This document shows, piece after piece, positions 1 through 7,900 of a stretch of DNA of 64,000 nt. A program made the position numbers and the translations under genes. Origin of the DNA: JARKPK01 sp964631235 (GTDB lineage: Bacteria > Planctomycetota > Planctomycetia > Pirellulales > Thermoguttaceae); assembly GCA_964631235.1 (NCBI GenBank), contig CAZVZX010000005.1:1-64000 (forward strand), given 5' to 3'. Position 1 is the stretch's first letter; each line of letters opens with the position of its first letter. Under the pieces are notes generated by a model that worked only from the letters and a program-made list of their open reading frames with translations, had not been told where the DNA came from and did not search any database.

Positions 1-140
1 ACCCGCGCCTTGAAGGCCGCCGAATGCACCACCCGCTTCCGTGCCGCCATCTTTGGGACTTGCCGTTCTGTAACCTCCCGATCGGCTCATTCCCCGCACC
101 GACTATAACATATCGGGTGGTCCAAAAATCGGGGTCCACT

Positions 141-835
141 TCACATGTAGTCGTCATCTGGGTGATACGTGCCTTCCCTCCCGGGGTTGACCAAATCACC
201 GTTAACATCAAATTCGGCGGGTACATTACCAGTCGTGTAGTCGCCGCCATAGACGCTAGTCTCGTCCGTGCCATCCAGGAACCGCGCAATATTAGGCATC
301 GCCCCCCCCGTTTTTTCACCGCCCTCAGACCACACCAAACCTCGCCATCGGAACTGAGGCTCCCTCTTAGCCCATTGGTTCCATTTTTGGCGATACTGCT
401 CCACATTTCCAAATTGCTCAGTAAATCTGCGGATGTGAACATTAACGCCCAGCCGCTCATTTTCGGCAACGGCAACGAAGACTAAAAACTTGGCCTTCAA
501 TCCGCCGCCGAACGTCTCTAGGTACTCGACTTTGCGGGAGGTTTGGGGGGCGTCGCCGAGTCCGCTCGGATCGACGTAGATAATCGGACTGTTATGGCAG
601 TAGCGGTACAGGTTCGCATCCCCGCCGTTGAAGCCAATCGGGTCACGCGCCAGGAAGCGACCGAGGTCGGCCGAGAAGTAGCGGGCGCGGTAGTAGAACA
701 GGCCGGTTTCCGCGTCGAGCTCGCGGCCCGTCTTGATCTCGGTGCCCGATAACGTTTCGATTGGCTAACAAAACCGCCAGCCTGCGATGCAATACTAAAC
801 GGCCAACCCGAGGCGTCCGTCAAGCCGCCATCTCA
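141..835 (-). pseudogene. RHS repeat-associated core domain remnant (3' end only, frameshifted)
   Basis: Reading leftward, the frame gives the RHS core signature: DAETGLFYYRARYF, then a segment ending RDPIGFNGG, then YRYCHNSPIIYVDPSG. A 140-residue unique tail follows and stops at 141. In that frame a stop lies at 765-767, just upstream of the core, and there is no start codon. The neighbouring frame continues the RHS text upstream (ASGWPFSIASQAGG, then SQSKRYR), so one base has been lost near 743-748, in a G run. That frame meets a stop near 835, and no further RHS text is seen to the right. RHS proteins are large secreted or surface polymorphic proteins whose variable tail may carry a toxin. 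Here only the last part survives. The tail (about 500 to 141) resembles no toxin I recognise. Confidence 0.75.
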
Positions 836-978
836 AGCGACATCACTGGCAAAAAAGTCGCGCTACCAGCAAAACGACGCCGCTATTAAGACGGTGTCGC
901 TTCCGGCAAATCGGTGCCACCGGCGGTAAGACAATGCCGCCACTGGCAAGAAGCGTCGTATTCCCAAAGAGCGATGCC

Positions 979-1110
979 GTGCCGTCGGCCAGCTTCTTGT
1001 GTTACCAACACCGTCGGCCGTGCAGCCGTCAGCCGTGCCGTCGTCCGGCTTCCCTTGTTACCAACCGCGTCAGCCGTGCGGCCGTCGGGCGTGCCGTTGT
1101 CTAGCTTGCC
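979..1110. repeat. 56-bp imperfect tandem repeat, two full units and a partial third
   Basis: Unit 1 is 979-1034 and unit 2 is 1035-1090. Both are exactly 56 bp and share GTGCCGTCG, GGCTTC or AGCTTC, TTACCAAC, then GCCGTGC-GCCGTC. A third partial unit starts at 1091 (GTGCCGTTGTCTAGCTTG) and degenerates after about 20 bp. The period is not a multiple of three, which argues against coding. A more decayed unit may precede 979. Confidence 0.7.
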
Positions 1111-1449
1111 CACGATGCCGTTTGCGTCATCATCCCGTGCGCGGTGGATTGTCAAGGCGATCCACACCGGCCGCCGGGTCCTTGTACCACAGTTGCATCA
1201 TAATCCCGCTGGCCGGGGATGTGTCAAGATCGCTCCGATTGCGGCCGACTGGCCCCGACCACGTGAGCGAACCGAAACGGAAATGCACTCATTGCCCTGC
1301 GGCCTAAGGTTCACAGAAACGGGAATGCCCCCTGTTCTCTCGGTCGCGACGGCCTGTTCGTCCGCCCCCGTCAGCCGTCCGAAGGACGATCGGCCATCGC
1401 GTCTCGAACCATCGCCGATCGGTCCAGGCAAACCGTCGGCCCGAGGGTT

Positions 1450-1543
1450 TCACCCAATTACAGAAACGGTCGCCGGCGCAGCGAAGCGACTCTCTGGCAT
1501 GCGGCCCTTTTTTTGAGCCGCCCTTGGTCTTTCGCGGTTTTCT
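1450..1543 (-). repeat. Dispersed intergenic repeat family 1, copy 1
   Basis: Read on the minus strand it starts AAAACCGCGAAAGAC, continues through a GGCTC-AAA block and a TCGCTTCGCTGCGCCGGC block, and ends in TTTCTGTAATTGGGTG. The same ordered blocks occur at 4271, 9620, 16091, 16680 and 60616. The copy near 9620 shares TTTCGCTGCGCCGGCAG almost exactly. It is not coding. Confidence 0.65.
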
Positions 1544-1551
1544 CGAGCAGC

Positions 1552-1644
1552 CAGTTGAAAAACAACACGATTCCCGCGGACTTGGCGCGAAAATTCTGCC
1601 GAGACTACACACGGCTTCGATCCAAGAACGGCTTTTTCAACGGG
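1552..1644. repeat. Dispersed repeat family 2 with GTTGAAAAA terminal inverted repeats, copy 1
   Basis: The 93-bp element begins CAGTTGAAAAA and ends TTTTTCAACGG, so its ends are inverted repeats. It shares ACGATTCCCGCG, ATTCTGC and TCCAAGAACGGCTTTTTC with a second copy at 45111-45200. It lies immediately downstream of the permease stop codon (1648), so it may also work as a transcript-end structure. No transposase is present; it resembles a MITE or REP-type element. Confidence 0.65.
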
Positions 1645-1647
1645 CTG

Positions 1648-3942
1648 CTAGCGCACCCGCGTCGGCAGAATGACCATCGGCAACCCGCTCCACTGCAAAC
1701 GGCGCTGCAACGAGTATGCCGTTTGATTGTGCAACAGGCGCTGCACCCAGCTATCGCGTTGGAACACGAGCTGACCGGCAAAGAAAGTCGCGTGCGGATA
1801 GATCTGGCCCACTTGGCGGCAGAGCCCTTCGAGGTCGTCCACTGGATCGGTGCCGATGGTCATATACGATTCGGAGGGGAAGCCCAATCGCCGGGCCAGA
1901 TCGACATATTTTCTCAGATGCTCTTCCGTGTGGCGTTGAAGATCATCGACCGCTTCGGCCCCTTTGAAATTCCCCGTATCGATCGTTCCGGCTGAGATGA
2001 AGATGAAATTTTTGTGGTAGCCGGGAGCAAAGCGGATCACGTTGAGAAGCGTATGGATGCCGATTCCGCTATAGCCGCCCACCAGGATCACGGCGGTTGG
2101 ATCATTCGGGTCGGGCTTTTGCGTGTTCGGCTCTCCGAGCGCATCAATTTGACCGAGGGCCTCGTCGAGTGTCCGCAGCTTTTGCCCCACGCGGCGATAG
2201 TAGCGATTGATCGCCAGGCACAACATCACGCAACAGCCTGTCACCAGGATTGTCACCCACGCACCATCGGCGAACTTCATCACGACGGTGACGCACAAAA
2301 TCATGCTGCACAGAACGGCCCCGACGCCGAACAGCGTCAATCGCCGCCGGGCCAATGGATGGCGTTTGCGTCGCTGCCACCAAAGGAGAAACATGCCGAA
2401 CATCGACAGCGTGAAGGTTACAAACACGTTGATCGAGTACACGACCAACAAGAGCGAGACATTGCCTCTTGCCAGCAACAACGCGACAATCGCCGCTCCG
2501 CCCAGCAGAAGAATGCCGTAGTGGGCCGCCAGACGTTCCGACAGACTGGCGAACCACCGGGGCACCCATGAGTCGTGAGCCATGTTGGCCAGCCCCCGCG
2601 GACCGCCGATAAAGCCGGCCTGGGCCGCTACGATCAGCAGCGCGCCTTCTGAAAGCAGAGTGATCCACAGCAGCGTCGAGCCGATCCAGCTTTCGCCCAG
2701 TCCGATTTCGCCGAGGAATGTCTCGGTCAGCACTTGGTTCAGTGTTTTGTCGGGCCGTGTTTCCAGCCGAAGCAGAAGATAGGCCAAAATCAGGCCGCCG
2801 GCCATCACGGCCAACGAGACGGCCATATAGAGCATGGTGCGTTTGGCGGTGGCCACGCGCGGTTCGCGCATCACCTGCATACTGTTGCTGACGGCCTCGA
2901 TGCCCGTGTACGTGCCTGCACCCAACGAATAGGCTTTTAGCAGTAGTGCAAGCATGCCCAAAAAGCCGATGGCCGGATCGGCCAAGCTCGTGCGAATTTC
3001 CGTGGCAACTCCCGTCACCACGCCGCCGGCCTCGGGCAGGTGCATACCGAGCACGCCGAAAATCAGCAGCGCATGCGAGATCAGAAAAACGAGGAAGATC
3101 GGCATGAGCACTTGGACCGACTCGCGGACTCCTCGCAGGTTGAGCACGATCAATAGCACGATCAGGAAGAACTCGGTGGGGAGTTTCGCGGCGGCCCACT
3201 GCGGCCCGAGCAGACCGAACAACGCGTTCCCCGCCGCAGCAATCGACGTGGCGATGGTAAGCACATAGTCGATCAGCAGCGCGCAGCCGGAGACGAGCCC
3301 GAACCGCGGCCCCAGCAACTTCGACGCCACCAAATAGCCGCCGCCACCGCCGGGAAACTCTTCGATTAAGTGGCTGTAGCACGCTGAAATAAGCAGTACC
3401 GTACCGATAATTGCCGCAGCCAAGAAAACCGCAAGGTGATAATGGCCTTCGAGATGATGAAAGGCCTCTTCCGGGCCATAGCACGACGACGATAGACCGT
3501 CGGCCCCCAATCCCACCCAGGCCAAAAAGGCAATCAGCGTGACATGGCTGAAGATCGTGCGATCCGCCAGGTCGCGAGGCTTGCCGATGACGACCAGCTT
3601 GACTTGGTCCAGCAAACTCGGCGAGTCGTCGCCGACCGGACGCCCCGGGCTCTCGCCTACCCCCACGACTACCGGCGCTTCCGTCGCCGGATCGGACTCC
3701 GCCCCGTCGGGACTGCCCGCAGACGCCCCCCCCGCTAACGGGGGCGCATCCGGTGCGTTGGATGCCTCAGCCGTGCCAAGATCACCCGCGGAGTCGGCAG
3801 CCTCCCGCGCGCTGGCGCCGTGAGACCTTGCAGCCGAACCATTGTCCGCCGTCGGCTCGCAGCTTTCGCCGTCGTCAGACGACCGACCGACACGGCCCGA
3901 CGAATTGGGAAGCGGCCCGGTTCCGCTCTGGCTATCGCTCAT
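1648..3942 (-). CDS. APC-superfamily permease resembling the KimA/KUP potassium importers
   Basis: A protein of 764 residues. An acidic, Ser/Gly/Ala-rich cytoplasmic N-terminus of about 120 residues is followed by a polytopic membrane region (about 130-580) and a soluble C-terminal domain (about 610-764, starting near VILVGGYSGIGIHTL). Membrane motifs include GLGADGLSSSCYGPEEAF in the first helix, then FPGGGGGYLVASKLLG, LLIDYVLTIATSIAAAGN and VLNLRGVRESV. These match the APC fold and are closest in style to KimA-type potassium transporters; the substrate remains an inference. The ATG at 3942 is preferred: an upstream TTG at 4062 would add 40 unlikely residues and place a terminator hairpin inside the gene. 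No Shine-Dalgarno site is seen; the start codon follows a hairpin and U-tract by 2 nt. An amino-acid permease is the alternative. Confidence 0.7.
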   Translation of the reverse strand: MSDSQSGTGPLPNSSGRVGRSSDDGESCEPTADNGSAARSHGASAREAADSAGDLGTAEASNAPDAPPLAGGASAGSPDGAESDPATEAPVVVGVGESPGRPVGDDSPSLLDQVKLVVIGKPRDLADRTIFSHVTLIAFLAWVGLGADGLSSSCYGPEEAFHHLEGHYHLAVFLAAAIIGTVLLISACYSHLIEEFPGGGGGYLVASKLLGPRFGLVSGCALLIDYVLTIATSIAAAGNALFGLLGPQWAAAKLPTEFFLIVLLIVLNLRGVRESVQVLMPIFLVFLISHALLIFGVLGMHLPEAGGVVTGVATEIRTSLADPAIGFLGMLALLLKAYSLGAGTYTGIEAVSNSMQVMREPRVATAKRTMLYMAVSLAVMAGGLILAYLLLRLETRPDKTLNQVLTETFLGEIGLGESWIGSTLLWITLLSEGALLIVAAQAGFIGGPRGLANMAHDSWVPRWFASLSERLAAHYGILLLGGAAIVALLLARGNVSLLLVVYSINVFVTFTLSMFGMFLLWWQRRKRHPLARRRLTLFGVGAVLCSMILCVTVVMKFADGAWVTILVTGCCVMLCLAINRYYRRVGQKLRTLDEALGQIDALGEPNTQKPDPNDPTAVILVGGYSGIGIHTLLNVIRFAPGYHKNFIFISAGTIDTGNFKGAEAVDDLQRHTEEHLRKYVDLARRLGFPSESYMTIGTDPVDDLEGLCRQVGQIYPHATFFAGQLVFQRDSWVQRLLHNQTAYSLQRRLQWSGLPMVILPTRVR

Positions 3943-4158
3943 CGAAAAAAGGCCGATTCGTTGAGGAAGAATCGGCCCCTCTGGTTTCTGAAAACTCTCG
4001 TCACACAGCCCCGGATTATAGCCAGCCACGGCCTGGCTTGAAAGTGGCAAGCACGGCCGCAAGTCGCAACTTCTGTTTTAGCGATATCTTACGCAAAAGC
4101 AACCACGGCGGTTCGCCATCGCCGCCGACAAGTCCTCCAGACTGATCCAAGCCGATTC
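3943..4158 (-). promoter_or_regulatory. Permease leader with antiterminator/terminator architecture (candidate riboswitch or attenuator)
   Basis: On the minus-strand transcript three segments can compete. Segment A is GAATCGGC (4158-4151), B is GGCCGATTC (3977-3969) and C is GAATCGGCC (3959-3951). B-C forms a perfect 9-bp hairpin followed by six U. A can pair with the same B segment over 8 bp, which would prevent B-C. Between A and B lie two further hairpins: CGGCGG/CCGCCG near 4125-4102 and GCCAG/CTGGC near 4037-4021. This is the usual layout of an attenuation switch. I could not match the intervening sequence to a known riboswitch class by eye. Confidence 0.5.
3945..3977 (-). terminator. 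Intrinsic-terminator-like hairpin 2 nt upstream of the permease start codon
   Basis: The stem GGCCGATTC / GAATCGGCC is a perfect 9 bp with a 9-nt loop (TTCCTCAAC). TTTTTT follows, then CG, then the ATG at 3942. Whether transcription stops here or not, the hairpin also covers the place where a ribosome-binding site would lie. Confidence 0.65.
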
Positions 4159-4652
4159 GTGCGGCCCCCGGGCAGTGGTTTGCAGAGGGGCTTAGCAGCA
4201 TTCTCCGCCTGGATGATTTGCAATACCGGTGCAACACTCGGCTGGCAACGACTCGAACCGCTCAATTCTGTTCCGCACAATTGCGAAAGCGGCCGCGTTC
4301 GCAATAACGCAGCCCTTTTGCGCGCCCTCTCCGTTTGAACCACTTTCCTCCTACTTCGAAACTATTTCGATCGCCAGTCGCGCCGAGTCGCCATCCCCCA
4401 TCCAGACCACGGACAGATGGCCGCGAACGAAGCAGACTGCTGAAACGCAACCGGGCGATCCAAGTCAGGGCAGGCCTTTCCAAAGCAGGGTGTGAGGAAT
4501 AATATGAAACAGTCTGCGGGACGATAAGTTAGCGATTTCTGGGCTGGTTCTGCCCAAGGAACCGAAGTGAAAGAGCAGTCGTCCCCCATTTTCGTACTGT
4601 TCCCTCTGAAACAAATCAAACGCGTCCGAACGCAATAAGAGAGAGGACCGAC
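4159..4652. other. Intergenic DNA between divergent permease and Fe-S carrier genes
   Basis: No gene is seen. The left part is the distal leader or promoter zone of the permease. It also contains family 1 repeat copy 2 (4271-4348). The right end carries the GAGAGGA ribosome-binding site of the Fe-S carrier gene. Confidence 0.5.
4271..4348 (-). repeat. Dispersed intergenic repeat family 1, copy 2
   Basis: The forward strand reads CACAATTGCGAAAGCGGCCG, then a C-rich block, then CCGTTTGAACCACTTTCC. This is the reverse complement of the GGAAAGCGGTTCAAACGG and CGGCCG-CGCAATTGTG blocks in the plus-oriented copies at 16680 and 60616. Confidence 0.6.
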
Positions 4653-4985
4653 ATGGCCATTGTGTTGACCGAAGTCGCCGCCGCCGAGGTTCGCCGATAC
4701 ATGGAAGCCCAAAAGATCGACGCAAATCATATGCTGCGTATGAGCGTCAACGGCGGCGGATGTTCTGGGTTGTCGTATTCACTCGGGTTTTCGACCGAGT
4801 TTGACCCGAAAACCGATGTCTGCTACGAGCAGCACGGCATCAAGGTCGCGACCACCAAGAAGATGGCGTTGCATCTCGACGGCACGACGATCGACTATCG
4901 CTCGGGCCCGATGGGCAGCGGCTTCGCGATCGAGAATCCCAACGTGCCTCGGGGCGGCGGTTGCCCGGGTTGCGGGGGCCATTGA
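4653..4985 (+). CDS. A-type iron-sulfur carrier protein (HesB/IscA/ErpA family)
   Basis: A 110-residue protein, the normal length for this family. A-type carriers receive or hold Fe-S clusters and pass them to apo-enzymes in the cytoplasm. The three cluster-binding cysteines are visible: one in NGGGCSGLSY (about residue 35) and two in the C-terminal GGGCPGCGGH, which matches the family's C-x-G-C ending. GAGAGGA lies 6 nt before the ATG. No isc or suf genes are adjacent, so whether this is IscA, SufA or ErpA cannot be decided from context. The N-terminus (VLTEVAAAEVRRYMEAQ) is typical of the family. Confidence 0.9.
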   Translation: MAIVLTEVAAAEVRRYMEAQKIDANHMLRMSVNGGGCSGLSYSLGFSTEFDPKTDVCYEQHGIKVATTKKMALHLDGTTIDYRSGPMGSGFAIENPNVPRGGGCPGCGGH

Positions 4986-5623
4986 TCTTCCCGCGACGAA
5001 AAAAGGCCGCCCTTGGGCGAATGAACGAGTCCGGTCACGGGATGATCGTTCCGAATCGTGTCCGGCGCCGGAAATGCATCTTTGACGCGAGCAACGCATT
5101 GATGCAGAATTGCTCGGCGAACAAGACTTTGCATACTGTTGCGACTGAACGGATTTGCTGTTTTTTCGTTCAGATTCGGCTTTTTTCGATTCTTCGTTTG
5201 CGTTCGACGATGGAATCTCCGTAAAGCGGTGCGCTGGGCCGGAGGGAACTGTTTTTTCTTGGGCGATTAGCTCAGTTGGTCAGAGCGCCACGCTTACACC
5301 GTGGAAGTCGGCGGTTCGAGCCCGTCATCGCCCACCTTTGCTACCTTCGGTCGTTAGGCACCATTGGGTTGGTGGTTTTTCTGATCGGGCGCCGTATCTC
5401 GCGTTTAGCGAACGGTGTACTCTTTCGTTCGATCGGCCGTTGTGTCGCCGGGTTCGGTTCGCCGTCGGCTCTTCTTTCGGGGCCGCCCCGGTAAGCGCGA
5501 TCGTGTCGAACGAACTCCGATCCGTTTCGCAATGCAACGGAATAACGGCCTTTTTCGCCCATAGAATTCGGATTCCCACAGGCAGCCGGACAATGATTGG
5601 CGGTCAATTGACCATTGACCGAA
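4986..5623. other. Intergenic region carrying only a tRNA gene
   Basis: Apart from the tRNA at 5261-5334, no gene or clear regulatory site is seen. There are several T-rich runs between 5158 and 5190 in front of the tRNA. Confidence 0.5.
5261..5334 (+). tRNA. tRNA-Val (anticodon UAC)
   Basis: A full cloverleaf can be drawn. The acceptor stem is GGGCGAT (5261-5267) with ATCGCCC (5327-5333), and A at 5334 is the discriminator. The D arm is GCTC-AGTTGGTCA-GAGC. The anticodon stem CCACG/CGTGG (5288-5304) holds the loop CTTACAC with TAC at 5295-5297, reading GUA valine codons. The T arm contains GGTTCGAGCC. CC follows the discriminator but the encoded base after it is T, so CCA is completed after transcription. 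Confidence 0.95.
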
Positions 5624-6397
5624 ATGGGCATGGCGTGGATCGATCTATGGACCACTCAGCCCCACCTCATCGACGAGTCGATGCTCGATCGATATTTGGC
5701 GATTTTGCCGGCCGAAGAACAGGTCGAAGTCGCACGGTTTCAATGCCGCAAGTCGCGGCAACTCACGCTGATCGGTCGGGCACTGGCTCGACATGCCTTA
5801 TCTCGCCACGAGGGCGGCGATCCGGCTGATTGGCGGTTCGCGCGCGGACCGTTCGGCAAGCCGTTCACCATCGGCAACCGTCAGGGAACGATCGCCTTCA
5901 ACGTTGCACATACCGAGGGGCTCGTCGTCTGCGCAACCGGCATGGTTGATGCCATCGGCGTCGATGCCGAATATGTTGAACGCCGCAATGCGCTCGACGA
6001 CATTGCAAAGCGGTTTTTCGCAGCAAGCGAAGTTGCGGCCCTTTTGGCACTGCCGCCCCCCCAGCGGAAACAAGAGTTCTTCCGCTATTGGACACTGAAA
6101 GAAGCATTCATCAAGGCCCACGGCGCCGGGCTTGCCCTGCCGCTCGAACAGTTCGCCTTTGACCTATCCGCTTCGGGGCCGCCAACGATCCGCTTCGACC
6201 GTCGCTTGGCGGGCGATCCGGCTCGTTGGCGCTTCCTCGGACTCAGATTCGGGCCCGATCATGTCGTCGCGGTTGCGGCCGAAGCCAACCCAGGCCAAGA
6301 AATCGAACTGCGGATCAGACGTTGTCGCCCGTTGCTTTCCGACGACAATCCACAGGTCGTTACCCGCTGTTGGGCCGAAATCCCACTCGATCGGTAG
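5624..6397 (+). CDS. 4'-phosphopantetheinyl transferase, Sfp type
   Basis: A protein of about 257 residues that should transfer 4'-phosphopantetheine from coenzyme A to a serine of acyl or peptidyl carrier proteins. Family motifs are in order: FGKPF near residue 80, FNVAHTEGLVVCA near 95, the magnesium-binding IGVDAEYVERR near 110 (the usual GVD-E pattern) and FRYWTLKEAFIKAHGAGL near 155 (the W-x-x-K-E-A motif). The length fits two-domain Sfp enzymes rather than the short AcpS. Starts at TTG 5615, ATG 5624 and ATG 5630 are all possible, and no strong ribosome-binding site separates them. No polyketide or peptide synthase gene is nearby, so its carrier-protein target is elsewhere. Confidence 0.85.
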   Translation: MGMAWIDLWTTQPHLIDESMLDRYLAILPAEEQVEVARFQCRKSRQLTLIGRALARHALSRHEGGDPADWRFARGPFGKPFTIGNRQGTIAFNVAHTEGLVVCATGMVDAIGVDAEYVERRNALDDIAKRFFAASEVAALLALPPPQRKQEFFRYWTLKEAFIKAHGAGLALPLEQFAFDLSASGPPTIRFDRRLAGDPARWRFLGLRFGPDHVVAVAAEANPGQEIELRIRRCRPLLSDDNPQVVTRCWAEIPLDR

Positions 6398-6871
6398 TCT
6401 TGTTGAAAGAAAACCGGTTTCACCGGGCGAGTCCGAAAATCCGCCCGTGCCTTCGGCTCGCAGCACTTGCCCATCGGCGTGAATTCGTCTTGGGCGTTGC
6501 GAACGGGCACAATAGGCCCAACGGGGGAAACATCGCGTTTCTGGGGGGCGATTGCGAAGAATTGCGTCCGGAATCAGTCGCAGCAGCGCGCTCCACGGCG
6601 ATTGATCGCCCGCTCCTCGGCAAAAAAGCGGCTCCGTCGGGCAGATAGGGATTGAGTCTAGTGGGAAAAGACTCGATAATCGGTGAACTGGGCGGTTCCA
6701 AGACGGTCAAACCGGCTGCCAACCGGGCGTAATCGCCACAACCGAAACGGCTCGCGGCGAAGACCCCGGCAAGGGCTGCCGTCGGCCGCTTCCCGTTGTT
6801 CCGCCGGGTCCAATGTCTTCATGACACGCGCGGCAAATATCCTCAGGATGAGAATGCAGGAGATGGCAACG
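6398..6871. other. Gene-free intergenic stretch
   Basis: No open frame here shows protein-like composition or a motif. The AGGAG ribosome-binding site for the gene at 6872 lies at its right end. Nothing else is recognised. Confidence 0.45.
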
Positions 6872-7759
6872 ATGCTTCGACGGTTGCGGGCGAACAAGTT
6901 GGCTCAGGCACTTGTGCTCTTCGGGATTTGTGCGGTATTGATCTCCGGTTGCCAAAAACAGGCAGATGTCCCCGCAAAAAAACCGCATGCCAAGCCGGTA
7001 GCGATCGATCTCGACGCGCCGGCCGACGCTGCGGCGAAGTCCGACGGGCAAACGCCGCGTCCGCTCGCGCCGACCGCGAAATCGCCCGCTACTCCGGTGG
7101 ACCAACCCACACCGCCGGCCTCTTCGACCAACGATTCGACACGGCCCGAACCAATTGCTCGCACCAGCGGACAAGGCGACTCGGGCAGCGTCCCGCCGCC
7201 CGCACGACCAATCGAGGCCCCGACTGCGGCTCCGATCACCTCTCGGATCGGCGATCCGGCAGCGATGCCCAAAGTGGTGCTCACCGCGCCGATGAAAGCC
7301 GAGTGCGTCATCGGGGTGGGCGATCGGCTGCCTGAAGGTCCCCTGAGCGACGCATCGGGCAAGTCGGTTTCGCTCGAATCGCTTCGCGGCAAGACGGCCA
7401 CGGTGGTCTTCTTCTTCGGGCCGGCGAAGACCAAGGAGGCTCGGGCGTTGGTTGTCAGTGCATTGGACGATTTGACTGCCGAAGTTGCCACGCCCTGGGC
7501 CGGCAAGGGCGTAACCGTTGCGGCGGTCGCAGTCGGTGTCGCTGCGGAAGAGGTTCAAACGCTCCGATCGAAGGTCAATTATCCCGTACTCGACGACCCG
7601 ACCGGTGCCTATTTCGCTCTGGTGGCCAAGAGCCAACTGCCGCGTGTTTATCTGGTGGACGGCAGCGGCCAAGTCGTATGGTTCGACATCGAGTTCTCGC
7701 GAACTACGCGGAGGGATCTCTCGCGCGCACTGGCGGCAATCGCCGGCCACAGCCGTTGA
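6872..7759 (+). CDS. Lipoprotein with a thioredoxin/peroxiredoxin-like domain lacking redox cysteines
   Basis: A protein of 295 residues. From the ATG at 6872 (AGGAG 10 nt upstream) it begins MLRRLRANK, then a hydrophobic stretch ending in the lipobox LISGC at residues 23-27, so it should be lipidated and face the periplasm. Residues about 30-145 are a Pro/Ala/Ser-rich linker. The C-terminal 150 residues have the layout of a TlpA/AhpC-like fold: VGDRLPEGPLSDASGK, SLRGKTATVVFFFGPAKTKE, then YPVLDDPTGAYFALVAKSQLPRVYLVDGSG with the cis-proline position PRVYLVD. The position where these proteins carry C-x-x-C reads GPAKTKEA, so it has no catalytic cysteine. It probably acts as a binding or structural protein. 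Upstream ATGs at 6821, 6848, 6854 and 6863 are less likely starts. Confidence 0.7.
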   Translation: MLRRLRANKLAQALVLFGICAVLISGCQKQADVPAKKPHAKPVAIDLDAPADAAAKSDGQTPRPLAPTAKSPATPVDQPTPPASSTNDSTRPEPIARTSGQGDSGSVPPPARPIEAPTAAPITSRIGDPAAMPKVVLTAPMKAECVIGVGDRLPEGPLSDASGKSVSLESLRGKTATVVFFFGPAKTKEARALVVSALDDLTAEVATPWAGKGVTVAAVAVGVAAEEVQTLRSKVNYPVLDDPTGAYFALVAKSQLPRVYLVDGSGQVVWFDIEFSRTTRRDLSRALAAIAGHSR

Positions 7760-7900
7760 TCGCGTCGAGCGACAAAGCGGCAACTGGAAATCGCCCTTTG
7801 CGGCATCGTTCCGCGTTTGCTCTGTTCGACTGCGGTTGACCTTCCTTTTGAGTTGCTTCGCCTCACCGTGCGGCCACGCGACAAACGACGGGCCCACCGT

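Larger units (their letters stand above)
836..1647. other. Gene-free stretch rich in repeats
   Basis: No convincing gene is seen on either strand. The stretch holds a 56-bp tandem repeat (979-1110), one copy of the main dispersed repeat (about 1450-1543) and a TIR-bearing element (1552-1644) that ends 3 bp from the stop codon of the permease at 1648. It looks like decaying accessory DNA next to the RHS remnant. Confidence 0.6.

Noticed and set aside
979..1110. Possible CRISPR array
   Set aside because: The units are contiguous 56-bp tandem repeats without unique spacers, and no cas gene is present in the window.
4141..4210. Possible cobalamin riboswitch in the permease leader (CCACTG and G-rich segments)
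   Set aside because: The conserved B12-box context and surrounding helices could not be found, and the gene is not a B12-linked transporter.
4999..5025. Hairpin with an A-run after the Fe-S carrier gene, terminator-like on the minus strand
   Set aside because: The stem is only 4-5 bp, the T-run is offset, and there is no minus-strand gene upstream that would use it.
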